Shown: positions 6,730 to 16,400 of the stretch, piece after piece
Layout: every line of letters starts with the position of its first letter
Numbering within the stretch: the first letter of the stretch is position 1
The notes under the pieces: model-generated
Databases searched by the model: none
Seen by the model: the letters and a program-made list of their open reading frames with translations, nothing else
What the model was told of the DNA's origin: nothing
Made by a program: the position numbers and the translations under genes
DNA from: a virus
Direction: 5' to 3' (one strand)
Virus record (IMG/VR): IMGVR_UViG_3300021425_000234
Location: 1-20,772 of that record
DNA length: 20,772 nt

Positions 6730-9700
6730 ATGGCTGTAATTAGACAACAAACGCAAGTTTTTAATAAGCCAGTTGGTGTTCGTAGAATAAATACAGGTGA
6801 GGCCGAGTTGTGGGAACAAGTAGCCGCACAAGCAGACGAGTTTAGAAATCGTGCTTTTAAAAAAGCAGCTGTAGAAGCCGAGCAAGCTGGCAAAATGAAA
6901 GCTATGTCTGTTGATAGCGGAGACATAGTAGCTATAGATCCAGAAACTAATCAACCTGTAGCATATAAAGCTCCAGCAAAATATGGATCAATAGCTGCAG
7001 CAGCTTACCAAGATATAATAACTAGGCGTTTTGAGCAATCAGTTGATAATGAATTAAAAGCGCAAGGTTCATACTACGCAAAAAATGCAACAAACGCAGA
7101 TGAATATAAAATTGCTATAAGTGGTCATGTTGGCAATATGATTAAAGCTGGTGGCGATGATACTTATTTTAGCCGTTACATACAAGAATCTGGGCAAGCA
7201 TATGTAGACAGCACTTATGTAGCTATGAAGTCTAAAGAGCTAGAAGCCAGTATATTAAAAGCAAATACAGACGATCATATAAGAGGTATGGATGCTATCT
7301 ATACTATAAAGCGTAATATAGGTAAGAGCAGCACAAATAGTTTGCTTGCAGAAATACAAAAAGAATATGACAGTGCAGAAAATTTACTTGATAATGGGTA
7401 TTATTCAGTAGCGCAATTTGAATCAAAGCGTAATGAATTGCTTGGTTTGCAATCATTAGTAAATAAATCGTTTTTAACTAATGCATACATTGGTATGACA
7501 AAAAATCAAAAACTTAAATTTATTTCACAACTATATAATCCATCTACAATAGAAGATGAAAAATTAAAAATGTTTGTTATAGACGCAAGAATTGATAGCA
7601 GCGTTGAAACTTTAGTTAATGGGTTAAGGTCAATAGATAAAACAGCAGAAGATTTATCTGTATCTGAAATAGAAAGCGAAACATCTAGGTTATTAAGTAA
7701 AATTCATTCTAATATGTCGTTTGATGATATTAATCAACTAACAGAAGAAACAGACCCAAACATTAGAAATCAAGTTAATACACGTCTTAGAGAAGACCAA
7801 TTAAATAAATCATTACATCTTAGCGCAAAAAGTTCAGCTGCAGCAAATGTACTTATAGATCAATTAAGAAGTCCTGAACTTAATATGGATATATTAAAAA
7901 AAGCATTACAAGAAACGCGAAATACAGATGGAGATGATGTAAAAAGTGTAGAAGATATTGCTCAGTTTATAATGGATATGCCAGCAAAAAATAGAATAAA
8001 ATATGCAGAATCTTTGTCAGCAAGATTACCAGCTTTAAAATCAATAGAAGCAACTGCAGAAAATAACTTTATTATTTCAATGCAAAATAAAACGAGAGGT
8101 ATAAATACAACAGAAGATTATAATAAAGTTGTAAATGAAATACTTAATCGTAAAAATTTAGTAAATGCTGATAAATATATAAATAACGCAAAAGAAAAAT
8201 TTGCTAATGTTATGTCAATACAAGCTAAAGGTATATCATTAGCATATGAAGAATTGGAAAATGTGCAAAATGCTTTAGGAAACATACAATTTGCTAAAAA
8301 TCTTACAAAAAACGAAAGAAAAGCATACGATCTATATAAGCAAGCACACGATATTGTACCAACATCTGTAAATGCAGCAGTAACTTACAGGCTAAGTGCT
8401 ATTTCTGATGTTAATGAAAATAATGCGCATCAATTAAAAATTAAAGGTATTAGTGAATCTGTAGATAGAGGCATTAATGTAGGCATACAAGAGTTAGAAT
8501 ACTTGCAAGATGAAATTATGGGAGACACAATATTTTTAACCGCAGATAATATTGATAATTATCCAATGATAACAGATGCGCTCAAGAAAGGCATTATGTT
8601 TCCAGCTGCTAAAAACTTTTTTAATTCAGCAGTTACTTCTATGGATGAAACTACAGTTAAAAAGGCTGGTAATTTATTTGAAGAAATGACTAACGTAGAA
8701 GTAGATTCAGAAGGTATGACATATAACATTGACATGCTTAAAGCTAATATGAAGCCAGAAACATACGCTTATTATAACGCAGCAGTTATTACAGCAAGGG
8801 CTGAACACACTACACCATTTCTAGTAATATCAGAACTTAGACAATATGATGGAAATTTAGATCAAGATGTTTTAGCAGACTATAATGCATCTACAGATGG
8901 CAAATTAAAAAATATAAAAAGCATATTTGACGATAGAAACGTATCTCCAAGTTTTAGAAATGAATTAAGCATTGCAATTAAAATGCAAAAAGCAAGAGGC
9001 GTACAAATTACAAGTGAACAAGTTGATACTATTATTGATAATTATATTGAGACAAACAATATGGGTAGAGATACAAATGTAATTGCTCCACACATAGATG
9101 GCGCAACAGCTTATTCTTTAACGTCACATATACGACCTACGAATATTATTTCAAACAGAATGGCTTTAACTAGAGCGCTTGCTCAAGATGATGCATATAG
9201 TCCGTTTTTAACAGGCGGAGGTGTGCTTGCGCAAGCTGAAGAATTAGTAAAAGATGTTACAGGGCTACGACTTCCAACAATAGTAAGAGCTATATTTCAA
9301 TCATTTAAAGGGCAATACCAAGCAAAATCTGAATTAGCAGACGTTGAGCTATCAAGAGAGGGGCATAAAGTTTTAAATACAGATTTATTTTGGAAACCAG
9401 ACTTAATGTCTTTTGCAAATGGTGTGCCAAAATATAATGCGCAATATATAGATGAAAATGGTACGTATCAAAATTTAATAGTTAGTGGCAAACCTTGGAC
9501 TTTAGAGCGCGTTGGTGATTACAGTAATGAATTTAGAAGCATTGCACACAAAGAATTTATTGCAAAATTAAAAAGCACACAGCCAAAAATTAAGGCTGAA
9601 GGTTTTATTAATTACCACGCAACACTTGAGCATATGACTTATAGTGAATTTCAAAAAGACCCAGAGTTTAATAAATTAATATCTGCATATGGTGACGAAG

Positions 9701-9768
9701 AACAAGTTAAGCAAGTTTATGAAATGCAAAGACAAAAATACGAAGCTGAAAAAAGAGAGCAAAGATAA
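6730..9768 (+). CDS. Internal virion protein, gp15-like (ejection protein, 1012 residues)
   Basis: A 1012-residue protein that reads as nearly continuous alpha-helix, rich in Lys, Asn, Glu, Ile and Ala, with few Trp and no membrane-length hydrophobic run. The N-terminus (QVFNKPVGVRRINTGEAELW followed by alanine-rich helices with EFRNRAFKKAAVEAEQAG) resembles the start of internal core proteins in marine T7-like phages. T7 gp15 has 747 residues, so this version is about a third longer. In T7 gp15 and gp16 form the periplasmic channel that carries and pulls DNA into the cell. I see no lytic transglycosylase or other enzyme motif. The gene is visibly more A-rich than capsid and tail genes. Strong ribosome binding site upstream; the stop TAA shares its last base with the next ATG. 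Function is assigned by position, size and composition. Confidence 0.78.
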   Translation: MAVIRQQTQVFNKPVGVRRINTGEAELWEQVAAQADEFRNRAFKKAAVEAEQAGKMKAMSVDSGDIVAIDPETNQPVAYKAPAKYGSIAAAAYQDIITRRFEQSVDNELKAQGSYYAKNATNADEYKIAISGHVGNMIKAGGDDTYFSRYIQESGQAYVDSTYVAMKSKELEASILKANTDDHIRGMDAIYTIKRNIGKSSTNSLLAEIQKEYDSAENLLDNGYYSVAQFESKRNELLGLQSLVNKSFLTNAYIGMTKNQKLKFISQLYNPSTIEDEKLKMFVIDARIDSSVETLVNGLRSIDKTAEDLSVSEIESETSRLLSKIHSNMSFDDINQLTEETDPNIRNQVNTRLREDQLNKSLHLSAKSSAAANVLIDQLRSPELNMDILKKALQETRNTDGDDVKSVEDIAQFIMDMPAKNRIKYAESLSARLPALKSIEATAENNFIISMQNKTRGINTTEDYNKVVNEILNRKNLVNADKYINNAKEKFANVMSIQAKGISLAYEELENVQNALGNIQFAKNLTKNERKAYDLYKQAHDIVPTSVNAAVTYRLSAISDVNENNAHQLKIKGISESVDRGINVGIQELEYLQDEIMGDTIFLTADNIDNYPMITDALKKGIMFPAAKNFFNSAVTSMDETTVKKAGNLFEEMTNVEVDSEGMTYNIDMLKANMKPETYAYYNAAVITARAEHTTPFLVISELRQYDGNLDQDVLADYNASTDGKLKNIKSIFDDRNVSPSFRNELSIAIKMQKARGVQITSEQVDTIIDNYIETNNMGRDTNVIAPHIDGATAYSLTSHIRPTNIISNRMALTRALAQDDAYSPFLTGGGVLAQAEELVKDVTGLRLPTIVRAIFQSFKGQYQAKSELADVELSREGHKVLNTDLFWKPDLMSFANGVPKYNAQYIDENGTYQNLIVSGKPWTLERVGDYSNEFRSIAHKEFIAKLKSTQPKIKAEGFINYHATLEHMTYSEFQKDPEFNKLISAYGDEEQVKQVYEMQRQKYEAEKREQR

Positions 9769-12700
9769 TGGCTGAAGTTAAAATTACCCCATCAGCCCCA
9801 TTTGTAAAAGGCCCACCAGCGTTACCAAAAGATAGAGAAGGCCCATCATTTGGCGAAACTTTTAGTGCTAATTGGAGTAAAGTATTTAGTCCAATAATTG
9901 AACAAAATAAGTTTTTTACAAACTCAGAAGTATACGATCCAGAATCGCAAGAAAGAGTTGATAATTACATTGATAGTAATGATTTAAGTAGAAATGAAGA
10001 ACAGCATTTAAAAATGTTTGGCATTGGTAGCCCAGAAAGATTTGCTCAATCTGTAGAGTACATAACAAAACAAAGAATAAACAATGATATATTAAATAGA
10101 TCATCTGGTGGTGCGCTAATGTTTAGCGATCCGTCTATAGCACTATCTTTTTTTGTACCTGTTGCTGGCGTTCAATTTAGTAAGCTAATTGGTAAAGCTT
10201 TGTATAGTTCTGGCAACAAAGGTGGCCTTAAACAGATAGCAAGAGCAAATGCATTAATGTCAGGTAGGCAGCTTACAAGAAAAGAAATAACTAAAATATC
10301 AGCATTAGATGGTGCAATTACTGGTGGAACAATAAACTTAACAGATGCATTAACTGAGTTAGGTTTAGATACAGATAATGCTAGTTCTGCTGTTTTAAGC
10401 GCAACATTAAGCACAATGGCTGATGGTTTAATATCTGGTGCATTTGGTTATGCTCTGGGTACTGCATTTGCTAGGCCAAGGGCTGGTGCTGATAGAGCTA
10501 AAGTGTGGAGTACGCAATACAAAGCATATCTAAATAGCGTTAATGATAAACCTAAATTAAGAAAAAAACCAGGAGACGAAATTTCACCAATTTCATATGG
10601 TGGAAAATGGTTTAACGAATCTTGGGCTGGAAAAATAATACCAAGCCCATTAAAAGCAACAGTTGTTGATCCAAATATACCAGATTTGTTTAAAGTAAAA
10701 ATTTTAACTTTAGGTGGGTCAAACGGTATTCCATTAGTTGCAAACCAAATGGGTCAAAGCATGGGTAATTCTGTGTATATTAATGCTGGTCGCAGACAAG
10801 GCGAGTGGTATGCAGCTATGGATGTTGTGAATGATAACTACAGAAAAGTTAGCCCAAGAGGTAAAGCTGAATTGTTTAATATACCTGTTGGTCAGTATGT
10901 AGAAACTGTAAGGGCAAAGCTAGGCAAAGAAAGCTTTGCACCTGCGGAATGGCAAGACCATCTTGGCAGATTAATAATGGATGATGTGCCTTATGATCAA
11001 ATGACACCAGAAGAAGCAGCATCAACACAAGCAGTCAGAGCATACTTTGAAAAGTTTGGTGGAGAGTTAGAAGAAATAGGATTAATAAATAGGCGCGATG
11101 CTTTTGAAGATACTTACTTAAAGCAGGTTGGAAAAGCATTTGAGCTTACTAGCGTTACTAACAATATTATTGATGCAAATAAAAAATGGATGACAAAAGC
11201 TCAAGATAAAATACAAAAAAGATACGACAAAGATTTAAAATTGCAAAAGTCTTTAGAAAGACAGCAAATAGCTAGAGGCTTAACTAATAAACAAATTGAG
11301 TTAAAAAACAAAGTTGACGATAATATTGCTTTTCTAAAAAAAGATTTACAAAAATTTCAAGACAAATTTGATAAAATTAATAATGCAAAAGATATAGATG
11401 AACTTGCTTCTTTGTATAATGAATTAGATTTAACAGACAAAATGCGTGATGCATTGCAGAATCTTGGTAAGTCATTTGATGATATAAGATTTAAAATTGA
11501 CAATACATTAGAATTAATTGAGCATCATAGCAAAACTACTAAAACTAATAAATATGATTTGCCGCGTATATTTAACAGGCAAAAAATACACAAAGAACGT
11601 GACGGTTTTAGAAATTTATTAATAGCAGCGTATAAGAAAAATCCAACTATAGTTAGCAAAGACGACAAAGGTTTATTTCAAATACAAAAAATGGCTACTG
11701 ACCCTGCCTCTTTGTTTCGCAGAGCAGAAGAAACTATACAAACTATAATGGAGGAGACAGACGAAGATGCTATTGATGCTATATTTACTGGTTTTGGTCG
11801 GAGTGGTCCTCTTGTCTCTCGTAGATTAAATGTACCAAACTCAGATATAAAAGAATACTTAGTTACAGACGTTAAAGAATTAATGATTAACTATGGCGCA
11901 AGAGTAGCACCAAAACTAGAGTATCATAAAGCTAACCTTAATCCTGATACTGGTAAACTTATGTCTTTAGAAGAAGACTTATTTAGAATGCGCTCAGAAT
12001 TAAATGCACTTAAAGTGCCGCGCAAAAGTATAGATAAGTTTCTTAAAAATTATGTGCATACATATGATAGAGTTGTTGGGACTACACTTAAAAGAGCAGA
12101 TTCTATTGATACAAAAATAGCAGATATGCTTAGAACAGCAACAAGTTGGACGTTTCTTGGTGGTTCTGGTGTAGCAGCATTTGGTGATGCTGCATCTATA
12201 TTCATGGATCACGAACTTAATGTTATAGGTCGCAGTTTATTAGGTTTAATGGACGATATATCACTCAAACATTCTGCGCATGAGCTAAAGTTATCTGGCG
12301 AAGCATTGGAAATGACATTAGGTACAACGCATCTTAGGTATATGGAAAGTTTATCTAATGATTTATTTCAGAAAACATTACCTGACAAATTAAACAACGC
12401 ATTTTTTGTAGCCAATGGGCTTGGGCCAGTTACTGTTGGTATAAAAATGTTAGATGGTTTAGTGCGCGGACATACAATAATAGACTCATCAATAAAACTT
12501 ACTAAAGGTAATGCATCAGATTTTGAAAAAGAATTTTTAGCTAGATACAATATTACAGAAGAAATGGCAGAACGTATAAGTAAAATGCCACATCAAAAAT
12601 CAACTGGTGGTGAGTTAATATTACCTAATACTGAAGCATGGACAGACGTAGAAGCAGTAAATGAGTTTAGAAACGCATTAAGATCAGGCGTTATGAATAG

Positions 12701-13379
12701 AGTTATTATGGGTGGGCCAGAAGATAAACCTATAACTATGGATGGCGTTGCGTACATACCAGATCATGTTGCAAAAACATTACCTTACTATGATAAAATG
12801 CCAAGAGACCCTAGAGTTAAAGGTTATGTAAGGGTTGAAAGTGGTTTTCTTGCATTGCCATTTACATTCTATAGCTTTGTAGTTGGAGCATTAAACAAAA
12901 TTACAGGTAATATGGCAGCAGGTGCAGTTAGAAATAAAACAGTACATATAGCTGTAGCAATGATGCTTGGTTACTCTGTAAGTAAATTTCGCACACCAGA
13001 ATGGGCGTGGGATAAAATGGATACAGAAGACAAAATAATGAGATCGTTTGATATGTCAGGTATAGCAGCATTGCAAAGTGACTTATTATACAGAGCTATA
13101 ACTATGGCACATGAACTTGGGGCAGATGATAAATTTCCAATACAACCTAAATATAGCGGTGGTTATGACCCTCTTGGCTCATTTGTTAGTTTAGGTGGAG
13201 CACCTGCTGATTGGACTTTAGAGGTTATGCGCTCACTAAAGCAAATGATTGAAGGTGATGTAGGTGAAGGTGCAAAAAGTTTAGTAAACATGATACCGCT
13301 TATAGAAACAATGGCTACTGGTGATGCATTAAAAGACACAATGAAAGATATTGTAGGTGAATTACCTAACAGGCCATAA
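9768..13379 (+). CDS. Internal virion protein, gp16-like (ejection protein, 1203 residues)
   Basis: A 1203-residue protein, close in length to T7 gp16 (1318). A Pro-rich start is followed by a helical region and Gly/Ala hydrophobic segments near residues 118-142 and 205-236. A charged coiled coil covers about 470-560. A second hydrophobic Gly/Ala segment lies at about 789-815, and the C-terminus has an aromatic hydrophobic run (FLALPFTFYSFVVGAL near 1020) followed by YDPLGSFVSLGGAPADWTLE, a pattern I associate with the ends of gp16-like proteins. The alternating helical, coiled-coil and membrane-active segments fit a protein that inserts in the inner membrane during ejection. T7 gp16 has an N-terminal transglycosylase; I find no such catalytic Glu motif here. 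It ends 67 bases before the fibre gene, also as in T7. Confidence 0.8.
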   Translation: MAEVKITPSAPFVKGPPALPKDREGPSFGETFSANWSKVFSPIIEQNKFFTNSEVYDPESQERVDNYIDSNDLSRNEEQHLKMFGIGSPERFAQSVEYITKQRINNDILNRSSGGALMFSDPSIALSFFVPVAGVQFSKLIGKALYSSGNKGGLKQIARANALMSGRQLTRKEITKISALDGAITGGTINLTDALTELGLDTDNASSAVLSATLSTMADGLISGAFGYALGTAFARPRAGADRAKVWSTQYKAYLNSVNDKPKLRKKPGDEISPISYGGKWFNESWAGKIIPSPLKATVVDPNIPDLFKVKILTLGGSNGIPLVANQMGQSMGNSVYINAGRRQGEWYAAMDVVNDNYRKVSPRGKAELFNIPVGQYVETVRAKLGKESFAPAEWQDHLGRLIMDDVPYDQMTPEEAASTQAVRAYFEKFGGELEEIGLINRRDAFEDTYLKQVGKAFELTSVTNNIIDANKKWMTKAQDKIQKRYDKDLKLQKSLERQQIARGLTNKQIELKNKVDDNIAFLKKDLQKFQDKFDKINNAKDIDELASLYNELDLTDKMRDALQNLGKSFDDIRFKIDNTLELIEHHSKTTKTNKYDLPRIFNRQKIHKERDGFRNLLIAAYKKNPTIVSKDDKGLFQIQKMATDPASLFRRAEETIQTIMEETDEDAIDAIFTGFGRSGPLVSRRLNVPNSDIKEYLVTDVKELMINYGARVAPKLEYHKANLNPDTGKLMSLEEDLFRMRSELNALKVPRKSIDKFLKNYVHTYDRVVGTTLKRADSIDTKIADMLRTATSWTFLGGSGVAAFGDAASIFMDHELNVIGRSLLGLMDDISLKHSAHELKLSGEALEMTLGTTHLRYMESLSNDLFQKTLPDKLNNAFFVANGLGPVTVGIKMLDGLVRGHTIIDSSIKLTKGNASDFEKEFLARYNITEEMAERISKMPHQKSTGGELILPNTEAWTDVEAVNEFRNALRSGVMNRVIMGGPEDKPITMDGVAYIPDHVAKTLPYYDKMPRDPRVKGYVRVESGFLALPFTFYSFVVGALNKITGNMAAGAVRNKTVHIAVAMMLGYSVSKFRTPEWAWDKMDTEDKIMRSFDMSGIAALQSDLLYRAITMAHELGADDKFPIQPKYSGGYDPLGSFVSLGGAPADWTLEVMRSLKQMIEGDVGEGAKSLVNMIPLIETMATGDALKDTMKDIVGELPNRP

Positions 13380-13446
13380 ATTGTGCAAATATTTTGTGCG
13401 TTGCGCTTCTGTGCAATCAATGGAAAAAAGACTACAGAGGTGACAC
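13380..13446 (+). promoter_or_regulatory. Leader before tail fibre gene, imperfect hairpin and repeated TTGTGC
   Basis: This 67-base gap contains TTGTGC at 13381-13386 and 13394-13399, and an imperfect hairpin TTGCGC-TTCT-GTGCAA at 13401-13416 with one G-U pair. GAGG at 13437-13440 is the ribosome binding site for the ATG at 13447. T7 has a late promoter before its fibre gene, so a promoter here is plausible, but no known consensus is visible. Confidence 0.35.
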
Positions 13447-16400
13447 ATGACAATAAATATAGCTAACAATGACCCAAGAATAAACTACACGGCAACTGCT
13501 GGACAAACTGTGTTTACAGTTCCGTTTGAGTTCTTTGATAACACAGACATAAAAGTTTATATCGAGGGTACACTAAAAACAATTACCACGCATTATACAG
13601 TTTCTGGAGGAAATGGCTCTACAGGCTCTGTAACTCTAACTGCTGGTGCTACGTTAAATGATGAGGTAACGCTTGTCAGGGACGTTCCTTTGGAGCGTAC
13701 AACCGATTTAACGTCTAGTTATAACGCCGCGTCTTTAGATGCGCAGCTAGATCGCATTGTTGCAGAGATTGCAGACCTTGATGATCGAGTGTCACGCACA
13801 ATACAAATTAATGACTATGAGTTGGCAAGTGGTTTACTCCTCCCTGCACTTGACAGCCGCAAAGGTAAGACCATCCAATTTAACACCAGTTCTGGTGCTT
13901 TAGAGGTTGGCCCTACTGGCGCGGATTTAACAGCAATCGGTTCAGTTACATCTGAGATTGCTACACTAGCTGGTATCAGCAGTAATATTACTACTGTTGC
14001 TGGCTCTAATGCACAGGTTGTTGCAGTTGGTAATGCTATGACTAGCATAACTGCAATCAATTCTGCGCTTACTAATATAAATACTGTAGCTGGTGGTATA
14101 GCTAACATTAATTTAGTTGGTGGATCTATTGCTGACGTCAATGATGTAGCTGATTCTCTTGGTGAAATCTCTGCGGTACAAGCAAAGTTAACAAACATAG
14201 ATACAGTAGCTATTGCATCTACAAATATAGGTACAGTAGCTGGATCTATATCGCAGGTAAACAGTGTAGCTTCTAAGATTGCTGACGTTACTGGGGTTAA
14301 TAATAATATATCAGCGATAACTACAGCTAACGCAAATGCAACTAATGTTAATTTAGTTGCTAATAACATAGATGACGTTAATGACGTTGGTACAGTTATA
14401 ACAAAAGTAACTACTGTTGCAGATAACATTGCTAGCGTTAATACTGTTGCGCCAAAAGTAACAGAAATATCTACTGTTTCTGCAAATATTGGCAATATAA
14501 ATACTGTAGCAACTAATATGTCTAGCATTACAGCGGCTAGTTCATCGGCTGCAGATGCATTAGCAAGTAAAAATGCAGCAGCTACAAGTGCAACTAATGC
14601 AGCTAACTCTGCAACTGCAAGTGCTAGCTCTGCTACAGCAGCTGCAGCAAGTGCTTCTTCAATAACAGGCGCAGAAACAAATGCAGCTAATTCTGCAACA
14701 GCCGCAGCTACTTCTGCAACAGCAGCGCAAACAGCTAAGACTGCTGCTGAAACTGCATTAGATGAATTTACTGATATTTATTTAGGTAGCAAATCTGTTG
14801 CACCAACTGTTGATAATGATGGCAATGCTTTAGCAACAGGTAGTATTTATTGGAACTCAGGAGTAGATCAACTTTATATTTGGGATGGTTCTGCATGGGA
14901 TGATGCAGCATTTACTGCATCTGGTGCTGTTACATCGTTTAATACTAGAACTGGTGCTGTTACACTAAGCTCTGCTGATGTTACTAATGCAGCTGGATTG
15001 CTTACAACTGGCGGTACAATGACAGGCGACTTGTCATTTGGTGACAACGACAAAGCTAAGTTCGGTGCTGGGTCTGATTTACAGATTTACCATACTGGTA
15101 GTACATCTTATATTTCAGATATAGGTAGTGGTGACTTACTTATACAAGGAAGTAGTTTAATTAGGTTAACCAATACTAGCGGTGCTAACTATTTTCAAGG
15201 CACTGATGGCGGACAAGTTCAACTTTATTATGGTGGAGCAACCAAACTAACCACTACCTCTACAGGCATAGCAGTTACTGGCACAGTGACTTCTGATGAT
15301 TATCATGTTAAGACAGGTGGTCATATTGAGTTTGACTTTAATGGTTCTTCTACTCATTTTACTGGAACAAACTCACCTCATATTTTTGCTGGTTCTGGAG
15401 GTTCTGGTGCGTATCTTGCTGGAACCCTAAACCTGCAATCTCGCCCTACTTTAGACCGTGATATTAATCTAATTACTGGGGCTACACCATCTAAAACTCT
15501 TACAGCACATGGCAACGGCGACATCAGCTTCTACGAGGACACAGGCACAACTGCTAAGTTCTTCTGGGATGCGAGTGCTGAATCGCTTGGTATTGGGACG
15601 AGTTCGCCAGCAGAAGAATTAGATATTTCAGCGGATGCTCCGTCTATACAGTTGTCGTCTACCAACGCTAGTGGTCGAAACTATGGATTGCAGTCTCAAA
15701 ACAGTGGTAAATTTGCGTTTTACGATGGTACAGCGGGGCTTAATCGCTTAGTCATAGACTCATCAGGCCAAGTTGGTATTGGGACTACGAGTCCAAATGC
15801 TAGCCTTGAAGTTTTAAAGTCTGGTGGAGGAAAAATAAGAATCTCGGAAACTGCTGCTAAATATGTAGAAATAATTGGTTACGCAGAAGGTTCTGCTAAC
15901 GGCTCGACAATGGCTTTTCACACTAACCAAGCTGGAACAAGTACATCAACAGAACGTATGCGCATCGACTCGTCAGGCAATGTTGGTATTGGGACAGATT
16001 CGCCTAGTAGACGCTTGCATGTCAAAGATAGTGGCTCTTTTGTTGCTACATTTGAAGGTGGTACAAACGCTTATACATCTTGGACTAACTCAACAGGAAC
16101 AGCAGGGTATATAGGTAGTGCGAACGGCCTTGGTTCAGGTGGCATAACGGATTTAGCTGTACGTTCAGAGAATAACCTTATATTTTTAACAAATGCTGGC
16201 TCAGAACGTATGCGCATCGACTCGTCAGGCAACTTGTTGGTGGGTAAGTCGAGTGCAAATGCGACTGATGTAGGTATTGTAGCAAACGCCAATGGTAGAC
16301 TTTATGCTACTGCAAGTGGTGATAGCAGTATATTCAACCGCACATCATCAGACGGAGGCATTGTAGAGTTCCGCAAAGACGGCACAGCTGTAGGTAGTAT

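Noticed and set aside
13815-14528. Long open frame on the minus strand opposite the fibre repeats (237 codons)
   Set aside because: It arises from the compositional regularity of the repeat region; the plus-strand fibre frame is continuous and has domain logic, and no ribosome binding site or neighbour supports the minus strand.
13927-16232. CRISPR-like or tandem DNA array in the repetitive fibre region
   Set aside because: The repeats are in frame and code for periodic protein; there is no regular repeat-spacer structure.
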